Part shown: positions 26,588-36,129 of the stretch, piece by piece
Numbering within the stretch: position 1 is the first letter of the stretch
Layout of the letters: each line of letters starts with the position of its first letter
DNA from: Acidobacteriota bacterium
GTDB lineage: Bacteria; Acidobacteriota; Terriglobia; Terriglobales; Acidobacteriaceae
Reading direction: 5' to 3'
Assembly: GCA_003225175.1 (NCBI GenBank)
Contig: QIBA01000032.1
Coordinates: 62,001 to 126,000, forward strand
Length of the DNA stretch: 64,000 nucleotides
Notes under the pieces: model-generated
Databases searched by the model: none
What the model was told of the DNA's origin: nothing
What the model saw: the letters and a program-made list of their open reading frames with translations, nothing else
Position numbers and translations under genes: made by a program

Positions 26588-27148
26588 ATGCGAAAGCTGC
26601 TATTGCTGTGCTTAGCATTGTTCTGTATAAATCTCTGGGCGCAGGAGGTGACTAGCGGTAGTCGCGAAATCGAATTCTTTGCTCAGGGTGGACACAGCGT
26701 AGCCGGTGGACGCGGAGATACGACCATCTTTAACGCGGGCGCGCGTTGGGGATTCGGGCTTTTTGACCTCGGCCGTGGCTCATTTCAGTACGAGCTCGAG
26801 GCAATCCCAATCTATTTTGTGCGTCAGCCCATCCAGAACGCCTACGCAATAAGCTTCACTCCATTCGATGTCAAATACAACTTCCGGCGGAATGCTGGGC
26901 GCGCTATCCCATTTGCCGAATTGGGTGGCGGCGTTCTCATCTCCAATCACGATATCCCATTCGGCACAAACGCGGTCAATTTCACGCCACAACTGGGCCT
27001 GGGAGTGCACATTCCGTTTGGGGAGCACGGCCTACACGCCACTTTGGCCCTTAAATATCTGCACATTTCCAATGCCGGATTGTCCGTTCCCAATCCTGGC
27101 TTGAACACAATCCAGTTCCGATTCGGGATTGGAAAATTCCGTAAATAG
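26588..27148 (+). CDS. PagL-like lipid A deacylase / acyloxyacyl hydrolase family
   Basis: 186 residues with a signal peptide (MRKLLLLCLALFCINLWAQ) and a beta-barrel pattern. The C-terminal motif KYLHISNAGLSVPNPGLN carries the His and Ser arranged as HxS(N), as in PagL, where they form the active site with a glutamate nearby. It likely sits in the outer membrane and removes an acyl chain from lipid A; this is inferred from the family. GAGGAAA precedes the ATG. Confidence 0.72.
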   Translation: MRKLLLLCLALFCINLWAQEVTSGSREIEFFAQGGHSVAGGRGDTTIFNAGARWGFGLFDLGRGSFQYELEAIPIYFVRQPIQNAYAISFTPFDVKYNFRRNAGRAIPFAELGGGVLISNHDIPFGTNAVNFTPQLGLGVHIPFGEHGLHATLALKYLHISNAGLSVPNPGLNTIQFRFGIGKFRK

Positions 27149-27188
27149 ATTCACTCAGGCGCAACCGCTCACCGGATCGAGGTCGCCG

Positions 27189-28709
27189 CTATACTTGCTC
27201 ATAGATATGCCGCTCCCCGTCTTCCTGCTGAAAGGCCGGCTTGAGGGAAGTTCTTTCTTTGCGAGATGCTTTCTGGTGAGCCGGGATGATCCAGAGATAC
27301 ATCGCAGCGTAGGCGCGCCAGGGCCGCAATGCCTCGGCTCGGCGCTCCAGCTCTCTCGGAGACCGTGTGTCGAGCGCTCGAAGCAAACCAAGATCAGCAG
27401 AAGGAAAGGCGTCAGGTTCTCTCAGCGCCCTCATGGCGATATATTGTGCCGTCCACTCGACGATTCCCGGTATTTGCTGCAGGCCACTCAGGAAGGCATC
27501 GACATCCACGATTCCTTCGAAGCTAATTGTTCGGTCGCACACCGCCCGTGCGATAGCGCGGATTGTTCCGGCTCGTGCTTTGGGTAGTCCGATGCTGGCG
27601 AGGTTGGCATCGGCCAGCACCTCAGGTCCGGGAAAGATGTGGGTGAGACCGGCAGGTGTGGAGAAGGAATATCCGAAGGATCTGGCGAGGCGCCCTGCGA
27701 GTGCTGCAGCTCCTTTGACCGTGATCTGCTGTCTCAAAACGGCACGGACGGCCAGTTCGAATCCGTTCCAGCATCCGGGCACGCGCATTCCTGGAGCTGC
27801 ATCGATCCTCCTGGCCAGCGCTCCGTCGGCACGCAAAGCGGACGCGATAGTTGACCAGTCAGCATTCACATCGAACATTGCTCGTATCCGCTCGACAATG
27901 AAGAACAGCGCTCGAGGATCGCCGAATTGAATCCGGGCTACAAGGGTGTGCGTGCTCTTGTCGAGAGAAATCTCGAAGTAGCCGTGATTCCCATTTACAG
28001 CAATGGAGCGGCGGTAAATTCCGGAGTCCACGGCTTCAACTCCGGGCGTTGCTCGAGCTTCAAGAAACGTCAGCATGCTTTGCCAGTGATACGGCGGACG
28101 AAAGCGGAGGCGGAAGAGATAGTAATTCTCGGGCTCGATGCTTTTCTGGCGGGCAAGCTGGCGAATCTTCTTCGGCGTTCTCTTGTAAACATCGCGGATG
28201 CCGGCATTGAATCGGCGCACCGAACCAAATCCTGAGGCCAGCGCGACTTGATTCATCGCAAGCCTAGTCTCGTCGATCAGTTTTTTGGCGAAGTGCAATC
28301 GGCGTGTGCGAGCTACGGCGCTCGGGGTTGCTCCAAGGTGCTGCAGGAATAGTCGGCGAAGATGGCGCGCTCCGACTCCCAGTCTGCCGGCAAGCGCCTC
28401 GATGCCTCCATCTTCGAGTCCGCTCTCATCAATCAGGCGTAGGGCTCTCGAAACGGTGTTGGAAGTTCCCAGCCACGCCGGCGTTCCAGGCGAGCACTCG
28501 GGGCTGCAGCGCAAGCACGGACGGAAGCCTGCTTCGGCGGCCGCGGCCGCAGTGGGGAAATAGCGAACGTTCTTTTCCTTGGCTGTGGGTGCTGGACAAA
28601 TCGAACGGCAATACACCCCGCTTGTCAGGACGGCAATGAAGAATTTGCCGTCGAAGCGTGCATCACGTGAGAGCCGCGCCTGCGAGCATGCCTGCCAATC
28701 GAGTGCCAT
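27189..28709 (-). CDS. Fused Ada-type regulator and 3-methyladenine DNA glycosylase (AlkA)
   Basis: 506 residues from ATG 28709. The N-terminal ~85 residues are an Ada zinc-binding domain with the four-Cys pattern CRSIC ... CLRCSPEC. An AraC-type helix-turn-helix follows (~90-190, LAGRLGVGARHLRRLFLQHLG). Then come an AlkA N-terminal domain and an HhH-GPD glycosylase domain, with the helix-hairpin-helix LQQIPGIVEWTAQYIAMRA and the catalytic Asp expected in PSADLGLL. It removes alkylated bases and may activate its own transcription when methylated. The C-terminal methyltransferase domain of Ada is absent. Confidence 0.9.
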   Translation of the reverse strand: MALDWQACSQARLSRDARFDGKFFIAVLTSGVYCRSICPAPTAKEKNVRYFPTAAAAAEAGFRPCLRCSPECSPGTPAWLGTSNTVSRALRLIDESGLEDGGIEALAGRLGVGARHLRRLFLQHLGATPSAVARTRRLHFAKKLIDETRLAMNQVALASGFGSVRRFNAGIRDVYKRTPKKIRQLARQKSIEPENYYLFRLRFRPPYHWQSMLTFLEARATPGVEAVDSGIYRRSIAVNGNHGYFEISLDKSTHTLVARIQFGDPRALFFIVERIRAMFDVNADWSTIASALRADGALARRIDAAPGMRVPGCWNGFELAVRAVLRQQITVKGAAALAGRLARSFGYSFSTPAGLTHIFPGPEVLADANLASIGLPKARAGTIRAIARAVCDRTISFEGIVDVDAFLSGLQQIPGIVEWTAQYIAMRALREPDAFPSADLGLLRALDTRSPRELERRAEALRPWRAYAAMYLWIIPAHQKASRKERTSLKPAFQQEDGERHIYEQV

Positions 28710-28874
28710 TCTCGTAATGCCATCATAGTGGAACGTTGGGAGCAGGATGGACGTTTTCGGACCAGCCTCCTTAGCCGCAATTGAACCGCAGGGAGACACG
28801 TCCGCAAACGTCCAGTCCTGTTGGTTGATTCGGTCTATCTTGACTCAGACAGGTGTAATGGGAGTAGGTGATCG

Positions 28875-29261
28875 ATGTGGATGGGCAATGCGGTGAGTAC
28901 GGCCTTTCCGGAAAATAACCGGCCGTCAGACTCTCGGCTGATCATCAAATCTGGCGGCCGCGTAATCTTCATTCGCATGGACGAGATTGACTGGATCGAA
29001 GCGGATGCAAATTACGTTCGACTCCATGTGAACGGAAAAGAGTCATACCTGTTTCGCAAACCGATCAGTAAGATAGCCGCACAGCTCGACAGCTCCCGCT
29101 TCATCCGTATTCATCGCTCTTATATCGTGAACGTCAGCCGAATTCGACAGCTGCAATCCTGCAACAGCGGAGAATTTATAGTGTGCCTTCGAGACGGCAA
29201 GGAACTGCCCTGTGGGCGAACCTACAGAAGCGCGTTGCAGGCTTTATACCGCCCTCGATAG
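28875..29261 (+). CDS. Stand-alone LytTR-type DNA-binding protein
   Basis: 128 residues made almost entirely of a LytTR domain: IFIRMDEIDWIEADANYVRLH, RFIRIHRSYIVNVSRIRQL and a C-terminal RDGKELPCGRTYRSALQ. There is no receiver domain and no transmembrane helix, so activation must rely on another protein or on level alone. It starts 165 bases from the Ada-AlkA gene in the opposite direction. A GTAGAGACG palindrome lies 24 bases beyond its stop. Confidence 0.85.
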   Translation: MWMGNAVSTAFPENNRPSDSRLIIKSGGRVIFIRMDEIDWIEADANYVRLHVNGKESYLFRKPISKIAAQLDSSRFIRIHRSYIVNVSRIRQLQSCNSGEFIVCLRDGKELPCGRTYRSALQALYRPR

Positions 29262-29284
29262 CTGTCGACGCCATAAACAGCAAG

Positions 29285-29304
29285 GTAGAGACGCAGCATG
29301 CTGC
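29285..29304. repeat. GTAGAGACG palindrome copy
   Basis: GTAGAGACGCAGCATGCTGC, identical to 23674-23693, followed by an imperfect inverted continuation (AGCATTGCTGCG) just beyond it. Confidence 0.7.
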
Positions 29305-29337
29305 AGCATTGCTGCGTTCTACCGCATGCGTTTTCAG

Positions 29338-29700
29338 TCAAGCTTGGGCAACCTGGATTACGCAAAAGAGATTCCCACTCGGATCTTCAAGCGCAACAAG
29401 TCATCGGTTTTTTCTATATCTACACGGATAGCGAGTGGCGCCGGCCTTTACCAGCCGCTCCACCTTGACCTCTCTGCTCTCTCTGTGTAGAGAGATCGTG
29501 ATGAAAGCTGCTCCTTTTGCCTGAGCCCCTTTCACGATCGTGCTTCAAAGACAAGTTAGGTCTCCGGCCATTAGGATCACGAAGAACTACCATCCACTCT
29601 TGGCGCGTTCTCGGGGAACGTAATGGAGAGCTTCCTGCAAAGAAACTAGCATCTTGTCGAACTCATAGCACCGGATGACAATTGAACGATCCTCATTCTT
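29338..29700 (-). pseudogene. Decayed VOC (glyoxalase-like) gene
   Basis: Reading the minus strand across frames recovers a VOC-family protein in pieces: IVIRCYEFDKMLVSLQEALH and then YVPRERAKSGW (stop), a shifted frame VLRDPNGRRPNLSLKHDRER, another frame REVKVERLVKAGATRY (stop), and the C-terminus LEDPSGNLFCVIQVAQA ending at a normal stop at 29338. At least three frame changes and two stops separate them, and no single open frame covers the gene. The order and spacing match intact VOC proteins of about 120 residues. It is unlikely to make a functional product. Confidence 0.75.
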
Positions 29701-29802
29701 GGAACTTCGAATCAAATCAACTCATTATGTTGCTCGCGACCATTTTGCTCCGTTCACAAGGTAGATAAAATTATTACGCAGGATTGAATCAAAGAGGAAT
29801 CC

Positions 29803-30333
29803 GTGACCAACGACGAAACCAACTCTCTCCTCGATTATCACTACTGGGCGCGCGATCGCATGCTCGCTGCCCTCGATTCGCTCTCGCCTGAGCAATTCGC
29901 CGAGCCGATGGAAAGCAGCTTCAAATCGATTCGCGATACCGTGGTGCACATCATGGGCGCCGAAATGGTCTGGTACTCCCGCTGGCGTGGAAGTCCGCAG
30001 GGAATGCCTAGAAGTGACTCTTTTGGAGATGTCGCGGCGCTGCGTTCTGCCTGGCGCGAGTTGGAATCCGCTGTGCGCGTCTTTTTTCAGGAGCTGGGCG
30101 CTGAGCGACTCGAGACACGGCTGGAGTACAGATCCCTCAAAGGGGAACTGCATTTGTCTTCGTTCGAGCAGATGCTTCGGCACGTGGTAAATCACGCCAG
30201 TTATCATCGCGGACAAGTGACGACCATGCTGCGCCAGGTCGGCGCCAAACCACCTGAGAGCACGGACTTAATTAACTACTATCGAACACTGGAGAAGACT
30301 CAGGGTGCTGCCACTCCCGGAGGGGTTGCGTGA
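29803..30333 (+). CDS. DinB family metal-dependent protein
   Basis: 176 residues, a four-helix DinB/YfiT-like fold. It starts at GTG 29803 with AGAGGA upstream. The expected metal-binding histidines are in DTVVHIMGAEMVWYSRW (near residue 49) and in MLRHVVNHASYHRGQV (near 130-134). Members include thiol transferases that use bacillithiol, mycothiol or glutathione, which would fit with YpdA elsewhere in the window, but the substrate is unknown. Confidence 0.85.
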   Translation: MTNDETNSLLDYHYWARDRMLAALDSLSPEQFAEPMESSFKSIRDTVVHIMGAEMVWYSRWRGSPQGMPRSDSFGDVAALRSAWRELESAVRVFFQELGAERLETRLEYRSLKGELHLSSFEQMLRHVVNHASYHRGQVTTMLRQVGAKPPESTDLINYYRTLEKTQGAATPGGVA

Positions 30334-30599
30334 CTCCATCATCACGCCATTCCTCTGGACACTGCCATGCCTCGGGCCGGTGCGAAAATGTGTATCTGCC
30401 CACGAAGCAAAGCGGCCCGGGGGATCTGCTGTTTCTTGACGCTATGAAACATAGATTCCCGCGCCGCAACAGCCGATTCTCAGAGCGGTATACCGCGTCG
30501 CGGCGGCCCGGGATGACAGCGTCAAAGGAAGCCCCCACGACGCTGTATTCAATTTTGCTATCCTGACAGGCCGAATCTTCTGACTGTCACAGGCAAAAA
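30334..30599. other. Intergenic region with repeat remnant
   Basis: No gene seen. Around 30450-30525 the segments GATTCCCGCGCCGC and GCGGCGGCCCGGGATGACAG form an inverted pair resembling other intergenic repeats of this window. The last 60 bases should carry the GH92 leader; AGG at 30591 is the only ribosome-binding hint. Confidence 0.35.
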
Positions 30600-32894
30600 T
30601 TGAATAATCTTCATCGCCACTCTTCACATTCGATTCCAGCATTCCTCGTAGTCATCTGCTCGCTTCTCTCGACCTTCACTTTCGCACAAACAAACGAAGC
30701 CGCTTCACCTCCGACGCGCACGAGCGCGGTCGACTGGGTGAACCCATACATCGGCGCTGCGGGCGCGGGAAGCGACTATGGTGGAACCATGCCGCTGGTC
30801 ACTACGCCGTTTGGCATGACGAATTGGACGCCGCAGACTCGGCAAAACAAGATCAGCGTCACCTCATACCATTACGACGATACGACCATTTCGGGATTCA
30901 TCGGCACACACCAGCCCGCGATCTGGATGGGAGACTTCGGCTACGTAACCATTGTGCCGGAAGTGGATGACATCAAGACGACTCCTGAACAACGCAAGCT
31001 GAAGTTCAGCCGCGACGATGAGCGCACCACTCCGTACTACTACTCCGTAGTGCTGGATGCCGGGCAGTCGCGGAAAATCCACGCCGAATTAACCGCTACT
31101 GATCACTGCGGCTATCTCCGATTTACCTTCCCTGCCGATACTCGCGGCAGCGTTTTAGTGGAGGCGACTCGGCCGAACATCGCCGGTTCGGTCGAAGTAA
31201 GCATCGATCGCAAAGAGATCAGCGGTTTTAATCCTCATCGCATGGACGCTCACCTCGGTCCCTTCGCGCTTCCGAACTTCAAGGGGTACTTCGTAGTGCA
31301 ATTCCGCGATTCGTGGACGGAGAGCGGCACATACCACGGCTCCGACGTGCGCGGAGATCGCATTTCCGTCTCAGGGAGCAACGTCGGTGCTTATGCGACG
31401 TTCCGCGCTAGAGAGGAGAAAGTTGTTGAGGTGCGGGTCGGAACGTCCTTCATCAGCATTGAGCAGGCGCATGCCAATCTGCAGAAAGAGATTCCCAATT
31501 GGGATTTCGAAGGCATTCGCGCTGCGCTAAAACAAATTTGGAACCAAAAACTCGGACTGATTTCCATCGATGGAGCGACCGACGATCAGCGCACAGTGTT
31601 TTATACCAGCCTCTATCATGCGCTGCTTTACCCGCGGCTCTTCTCCGAATATGGGCGGTACTACAGTGCTTTCGACGATCGCGTCCATAACGGCGTCTCA
31701 TATACTGCTTTTTCAATTTGGGACACCTTCCGGGCCGAGCACAGCCTGCTCACGCTCCTCGCCCCTGAGCGCGTCCCTGATATGGTGAAGGCACTCCTCC
31801 AGGACTACCAAGAGGGCGGATGGATGCCGAAGTGGCCCAATCCGTCCTACACCAACATCATGATTGGCACGCATGCAGATGCAGTGGTCGCCGAAGCCAT
31901 CAACAAGGGTTTCCGCGGATTCGATTACAACCTCGCGTACCAGGCAGCCTACAAAGACGCCATGACGCCTCCCGACGACGACACCAAGCACAAATGGCTC
32001 GATCGCGAGGAGCACACCCCGTACGAGGCTCGCGCCGGACTCAGCTACGCCAAGACTTTGGGCTACGTGCCTGCCGACAAGACCGCCGAAGCGGCGTCTT
32101 CAACGCTGGAAGACGCCTACGACGATTACGCCGTAGCACAAATTGCCAAGGCACTCGGCAAGCAGAGCGATTATGAGTTCTTCATGAATCGCTCGCATAA
32201 TTACGAGCTGCTATTTAATACCAAAACAGGATTCATGCAGGCCCGTAATTCCGACGGTAGCTGGGCCGATCCTGGAGTGGGCTGGACTGAAGGCGATACG
32301 TGGGTCTACACCTGGTCGCCAATGCACGATGTTCCCGGACTGATGAAGCTCATGGGAAGTCCGGAAGTCTTCAATCGCAAGCTGGACGAGCATTTCGCCG
32401 CCGGCCACAACAAGCACGACAACGAGCCCAGTCATCACTACGGATACCTGTATGACTTCAGCGGACAGCCTTGGAAGACGCAGGCCAAAGTCCGTGAAAT
32501 TGCCGCTCAAGCGTATTCGAATACGCCGGTTGGAATTTTGGGGAACGAAGATTGCGGTCAGATGTCGGCCTGGTACATCTTTACTACGATGGGCTTTTAC
32601 CCGCTAAATCCAGTCTCCGGCGAGTATATGATCGGAAGCCCGCTGTTTCAGAAGGTTGCGCTGAGTCTGCCCGGAGGGAAAACCTTCGTAATCACGGCGC
32701 ATGGCAATTCGCCGCAAAGCCTATATATCCAGTCGGCGAAGCTCAATGGAAAGCCCCTGACGATACCGATGCTCCATTTTGAGGACATTCAACATGGAGG
32801 TAACCTCGAGTTCGAAATGGGCCAAACCCCGTCAAAATGGGCGAGCGATTGGCATCCTGCACCATTGCCGCGATTTCAGAACCGCCCGCAGTAG
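30600..32894 (+). CDS. GH92 family alpha-mannosidase
   Basis: 764 residues with a signal peptide, read from TTG 30600 as no ATG/GTG precedes it. The N-terminal beta-sandwich starts VDWVNPYIGAAG.GSDYGGTMP, typical of GH92. The C-terminal (alpha/alpha)6 domain has YHALLYPRLFSEYGRYY, FSIWDTFRAEHSLLTLL, GWTEGDTWVYTW, NEPSHHYGYLYDF and GNEDCGQMSAWYIF, which hold the acidic catalytic residues in this family. GH92 enzymes are calcium-dependent exo-alpha-mannosidases that trim mannose from glycans; here it would act in the periplasm or outside. Confidence 0.93.
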   Translation: MNNLHRHSSHSIPAFLVVICSLLSTFTFAQTNEAASPPTRTSAVDWVNPYIGAAGAGSDYGGTMPLVTTPFGMTNWTPQTRQNKISVTSYHYDDTTISGFIGTHQPAIWMGDFGYVTIVPEVDDIKTTPEQRKLKFSRDDERTTPYYYSVVLDAGQSRKIHAELTATDHCGYLRFTFPADTRGSVLVEATRPNIAGSVEVSIDRKEISGFNPHRMDAHLGPFALPNFKGYFVVQFRDSWTESGTYHGSDVRGDRISVSGSNVGAYATFRAREEKVVEVRVGTSFISIEQAHANLQKEIPNWDFEGIRAALKQIWNQKLGLISIDGATDDQRTVFYTSLYHALLYPRLFSEYGRYYSAFDDRVHNGVSYTAFSIWDTFRAEHSLLTLLAPERVPDMVKALLQDYQEGGWMPKWPNPSYTNIMIGTHADAVVAEAINKGFRGFDYNLAYQAAYKDAMTPPDDDTKHKWLDREEHTPYEARAGLSYAKTLGYVPADKTAEAASSTLEDAYDDYAVAQIAKALGKQSDYEFFMNRSHNYELLFNTKTGFMQARNSDGSWADPGVGWTEGDTWVYTWSPMHDVPGLMKLMGSPEVFNRKLDEHFAAGHNKHDNEPSHHYGYLYDFSGQPWKTQAKVREIAAQAYSNTPVGILGNEDCGQMSAWYIFTTMGFYPLNPVSGEYMIGSPLFQKVALSLPGGKTFVITAHGNSPQSLYIQSAKLNGKPLTIPMLHFEDIQHGGNLEFEMGQTPSKWASDWHPAPLPRFQNRPQ

Positions 32895-33154
32895 CGGATA
32901 TGTGAGCGCCAGAAATCAAAAGCACTCTAGCCGAATCAACACGTTACCGTTAGTTGTTAATTGCAATGTTGTTTCCGGGTAACGCGAGTAATCGGTGAAT
33001 TTGCGCGGGTAATCTTGTTGGCCCTCATGGCTCCGGATACGCTCTAAATGCTGACAAGGAGTGTGCCAGCAATGAGCGTCGCCGTCGTCATAGCCGCGGT
33101 TTTGGCAGTGTCGTCCATCCTTCACCGCCGCTCTCCAGACCGATAGACTTGTTG

Positions 33155-33411
33155 CTACTCGTGGCGCAAAGCCATAATGGGATTCACCCTGGCACTCCGC
33201 CGCGCCGGTAACATGCGACTAGCGCGACCAGCGTTAACGCAGCCGAGACCGTAAAGTACATCAGTGGATCGGAGCCGCTCACTACCAGGAACTTGCCCAC
33301 GAGCTTGGCGCTGGCGAGTGCGCAAATTAATCCAAGCACGAGACCAGCGCACACTATGATTACTCCTTGCCGTATCACAAGGCCAAGAATCGAGCTGGGC
33401 CGAGCCCCCAC
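33155..33411 (-). pseudogene. C-terminal remnant of an ADOP/FtsX-type permease
   Basis: Minus-strand reading gives GARPSSILGLVIRQGVIIVC, a transmembrane stretch and DPLMYFTVSAALTLVALVAC in one frame, then a shift to LPARRSARVNPIMALRHE and a stop. That is the last ~80 residues of a MacB/FtsX-like permease (canonical end: ..ARRAxxVDPxxALRxE). The rest of the gene is absent, and a stop codon lies just upstream of the fragment. It is on the opposite strand from the longer decayed permease at 36900. The remainder of the gap 32895-33532 shows no other feature. Confidence 0.7.
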
Positions 33412-33532
33412 CTAACGGGAGCAGCAGAACAGCCAGGCAGGGAAGTGCTTCTCCCTCATACGCAGGTTGACGTGGAAGAGTTCAACCTATTACAGATAAG
33501 CATGATTTTTCTGTCGTAAAGAGGCAGCAATC

Positions 33533-33946
33533 ATGAGCCCATTGCCAACAGACGCAAAGACAGCTATCACTTTCATCCGTACAGTTCCAATTCTGCGCAT
33601 CTTCTCCGTCGAAAAGGCGAAAGAATTTTACCGTGGCTTTCTTGGGTTTTCCGTCGACTGGGAGCACACGTTCGAGCCTGGCATGCCGGTGTACATGCAA
33701 GTCTCACGCGCGGGATTACAGCTGCATCTCAGCGAGCACCATGGCGATGGCTCGCCTGGCGTGCATATTCACGTGGAGATGACCGGAGTCGACGAATTCC
33801 ACGCCGAAGTCACTGCAAAAGGGTATCCATATCTCTGCCCCGGAGTGCAGGACGAGTTCTATGGCGCACGCGCGATGCACGTGACTGATCCATTCGGCAA
33901 TCGGATCAGTTTTAACCAATTCAAAGAGGCTCGCGAGTCCGTCTAA
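33533..33946 (+). CDS. Glyoxalase/bleomycin resistance (VOC) family protein
   Basis: 137 residues. A single pair of VOC modules: TVPILRIFSVEKAKEFYRGF at the start and GVHIHVEMTGVDEFHAEV followed by MHVTDPFGNRISFNQF at the end, the usual ending of bleomycin-resistance-like proteins. Metal ligands could include the histidine of VHIHVE and the Glu/Asp positions, but the reaction is not evident. AGAGG precedes the ATG. It converges with the serine hydrolase gene, whose stop is 4 bases away. Confidence 0.83.
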   Translation: MSPLPTDAKTAITFIRTVPILRIFSVEKAKEFYRGFLGFSVDWEHTFEPGMPVYMQVSRAGLQLHLSEHHGDGSPGVHIHVEMTGVDEFHAEVTAKGYPYLCPGVQDEFYGARAMHVTDPFGNRISFNQFKEARESV

Positions 33947-33949
33947 TCT

Positions 33950-35983
33950 TCATTTCGAAGACACGGTCAGCGACGCTTCCGTGAACGTGTACTCATGCTG
34001 CCCGTCTCGGATGATCAGCGCGCGCTTGCCATTCTTCTCCGCTTTCACGAATTCAAAGCCGTCATTTGTTGGATCAATAGTGATGAACGATATCGTTCCA
34101 TCATCATTTTTCCGCGTTGCAATCGTGCTCTTCCACTCGCCAAAGTCGAAAGTAGTTTTGCCGCCCTTGGCTGAAACGGCGATTTCGCCAAGGTCCTTGC
34201 TGTAATACTTCATCGCCAGTTGGGAGACGAGCGATGCATCTGCCGGCACCACAAGTCGTTCACGTTCTTTCGCGAGAACTGCCCTGTATCGCGCCGCCTG
34301 TGCTTTGACGTCTCCTACCGCTTCGGGCTTGCCATCGAAGAGGACTTCGAGCAGCCGCCTTCTGAAAGGACCTAGCATCATTCCGCCGTTATCGGAATTT
34401 GTGAGCAGCACAGCTCCTACTCCAGAATCAGGCAGGAAATCGATATCGCTCTTGTAACCGGCCATGCTGCCGCCATGATGAACGATGGGGACGCCGTATT
34501 TGCTGTCGACCATCAAGCCCATCCCGTAATAATGATCTTCACCCACATCGACCTGGCGCGCGCGCCGTGCCAGCAGATTTTCCGCCGAGACGAGCTGCTT
34601 GCCATTCGGCAGCTTTCCGAGAGAGAGCTCCAGTTGGACGTAGCGAATCAGATCAGCAGCCGAGGTCCAGACTCCGCCCGCCGGACGGTGCGGCATTACG
34701 GAATAATCGAATGCGATATCGGCGACCGCCGGCTTTCCGTCGACATCATCGCCGTGCGGACTGGCATGATTGCCTTTCAGCGCCTTCGCCATATCGAACG
34801 TCGTCGATTTCATCCCCAAAGGATCGAAGATCGCTTTCTGCATGGCAGCGTCGTACGCAGCCCCGAGTTCCATATTGGGATACACAATATGCGCGCCAAT
34901 GTACCCGGCGGCCGATGCCATTAGATTGCTGTACTGAAATACCTCGCCATATTTGGTAGTGGGTTGCATGGTGCCGAGCAGAGCAAGTGACGACTCCGGC
35001 GTGGCTTGCTTGAATTCGAAGATCCATTCCAGATCCTGCCGCGGCATTCCAGTGCAAGCACAGATCAAATTCTTGACAAGTACCTTCCTGGTCGTCTCTG
35101 GATTGCCAAGTTTGAAGCTCGGATAAACGTCAATGACAGGCTCATCCCATCGTAGCTTTTTCTCATCCACGAGCTCTGAAAGCAGCAGTGTGGTCATGCC
35201 TTTCGTATTCGAAGCCGCCATGAAGAGCGTGTTCTCATCCACGCGCTCGGGCTTTCCCAGCTCACGCACTCCGAGGCCACCCTGATAGACGATCTTGCCG
35301 CCCTCGATCAGCGCCAGAGACGCGCCAGGGATTCCCAACGTCTTCATTGAATCTTCCACGAACGCTTTGATCTCAGCGATTTTTGCGTCATCCAGTGGAT
35401 GAGCCTTACGTCCAGCGAAGGATTCACGTTGATAGCCCTTGGGACGTAGGCTCTGAATGATCAGTCCAATTGGCGCGCCGCGTTTTCCAAAAGTTGGTTC
35501 GCTTCCGTCGAGGATCACCGCCGTCCATGTGCTGCCCGCTCGTAGCGCAATCGCCTGCACAACCGCGCGTTCGTTGGGAGAAGTCTCGTAGTCAAACACC
35601 TGCCGGTCCTCCCACCCCTCGCGTGGTGGGCGCGCTGTAACGACCTTGACCGGCCACTTGTGATCTGGCTTGTACGCCCCCCAGGCGGCCGCGACTGCAG
35701 CTGCCGCATCGGTGGCCTGGGTATCCACGATCGCTATATGAGTGTCCGGCTCGGGAGGCTGAAGGATGACTATATTCTTGCCCGTCATGATCGACCAGCC
35801 GGCAGGGACCGTGAAGCTCGCTCCGGCTGCGGTGACGCGCGGCGTATCAGCCGTTAACTGCTCCGGCGCCGATCTGGCTTCCGCCGCCGGTGCAGCGGTT
35901 TGCATTGCGGAGCCGAACATCCCGCTTTGAGTGAGTGCGGTAAGAAGAAGTAAGGAGAGAACAGCCAGGCGACGGATCGTCAT
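33950..35983 (-). CDS. Exported class C beta-lactamase-fold serine hydrolase
   Basis: 677 residues from ATG 35983, which begins a good signal peptide (MTIRRLAVLSLLLLTALT). The first ~200 residues form an extra N-terminal domain. The hydrolase domain (~215-580) has SxxK as AASNTKGM, YxN as FQYSNLMAS and HxG as VHHGGSMAGY. A C-terminal beta domain of ~100 residues follows. These are the hallmarks of AmpC-like lactamases, DD-peptidases and esterases; the size suggests a peptidase or esterase rather than a true lactamase. Confidence 0.85.
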   Translation of the reverse strand: MTIRRLAVLSLLLLTALTQSGMFGSAMQTAAPAAEARSAPEQLTADTPRVTAAGASFTVPAGWSIMTGKNIVILQPPEPDTHIAIVDTQATDAAAAVAAAWGAYKPDHKWPVKVVTARPPREGWEDRQVFDYETSPNERAVVQAIALRAGSTWTAVILDGSEPTFGKRGAPIGLIIQSLRPKGYQRESFAGRKAHPLDDAKIAEIKAFVEDSMKTLGIPGASLALIEGGKIVYQGGLGVRELGKPERVDENTLFMAASNTKGMTTLLLSELVDEKKLRWDEPVIDVYPSFKLGNPETTRKVLVKNLICACTGMPRQDLEWIFEFKQATPESSLALLGTMQPTTKYGEVFQYSNLMASAAGYIGAHIVYPNMELGAAYDAAMQKAIFDPLGMKSTTFDMAKALKGNHASPHGDDVDGKPAVADIAFDYSVMPHRPAGGVWTSAADLIRYVQLELSLGKLPNGKQLVSAENLLARRARQVDVGEDHYYGMGLMVDSKYGVPIVHHGGSMAGYKSDIDFLPDSGVGAVLLTNSDNGGMMLGPFRRRLLEVLFDGKPEAVGDVKAQAARYRAVLAKERERLVVPADASLVSQLAMKYYSKDLGEIAVSAKGGKTTFDFGEWKSTIATRKNDDGTISFITIDPTNDGFEFVKAEKNGKRALIIRDGQHEYTFTEASLTVSSK

Positions 35984-36129
35984 GTGAACCACCACAATGA
36001 GGGATGTGGAAATGGCGCACGCAACGATACACTGATCGCGGCGAATTTGTAAAAACCACCCAGGAAGCTCCCTGTGGAACGTAAGGCATTCCACAATGGG
36101 AGGGCCGCCAGAGCTTTGCGGCCCCTAGT

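Noticed and set aside
27367-27930. Long plus-strand frame inside the Ada-AlkA gene
   Set aside because: It is antisense to a gene with clear zinc, AraC and glycosylase motifs and has no domain itself.
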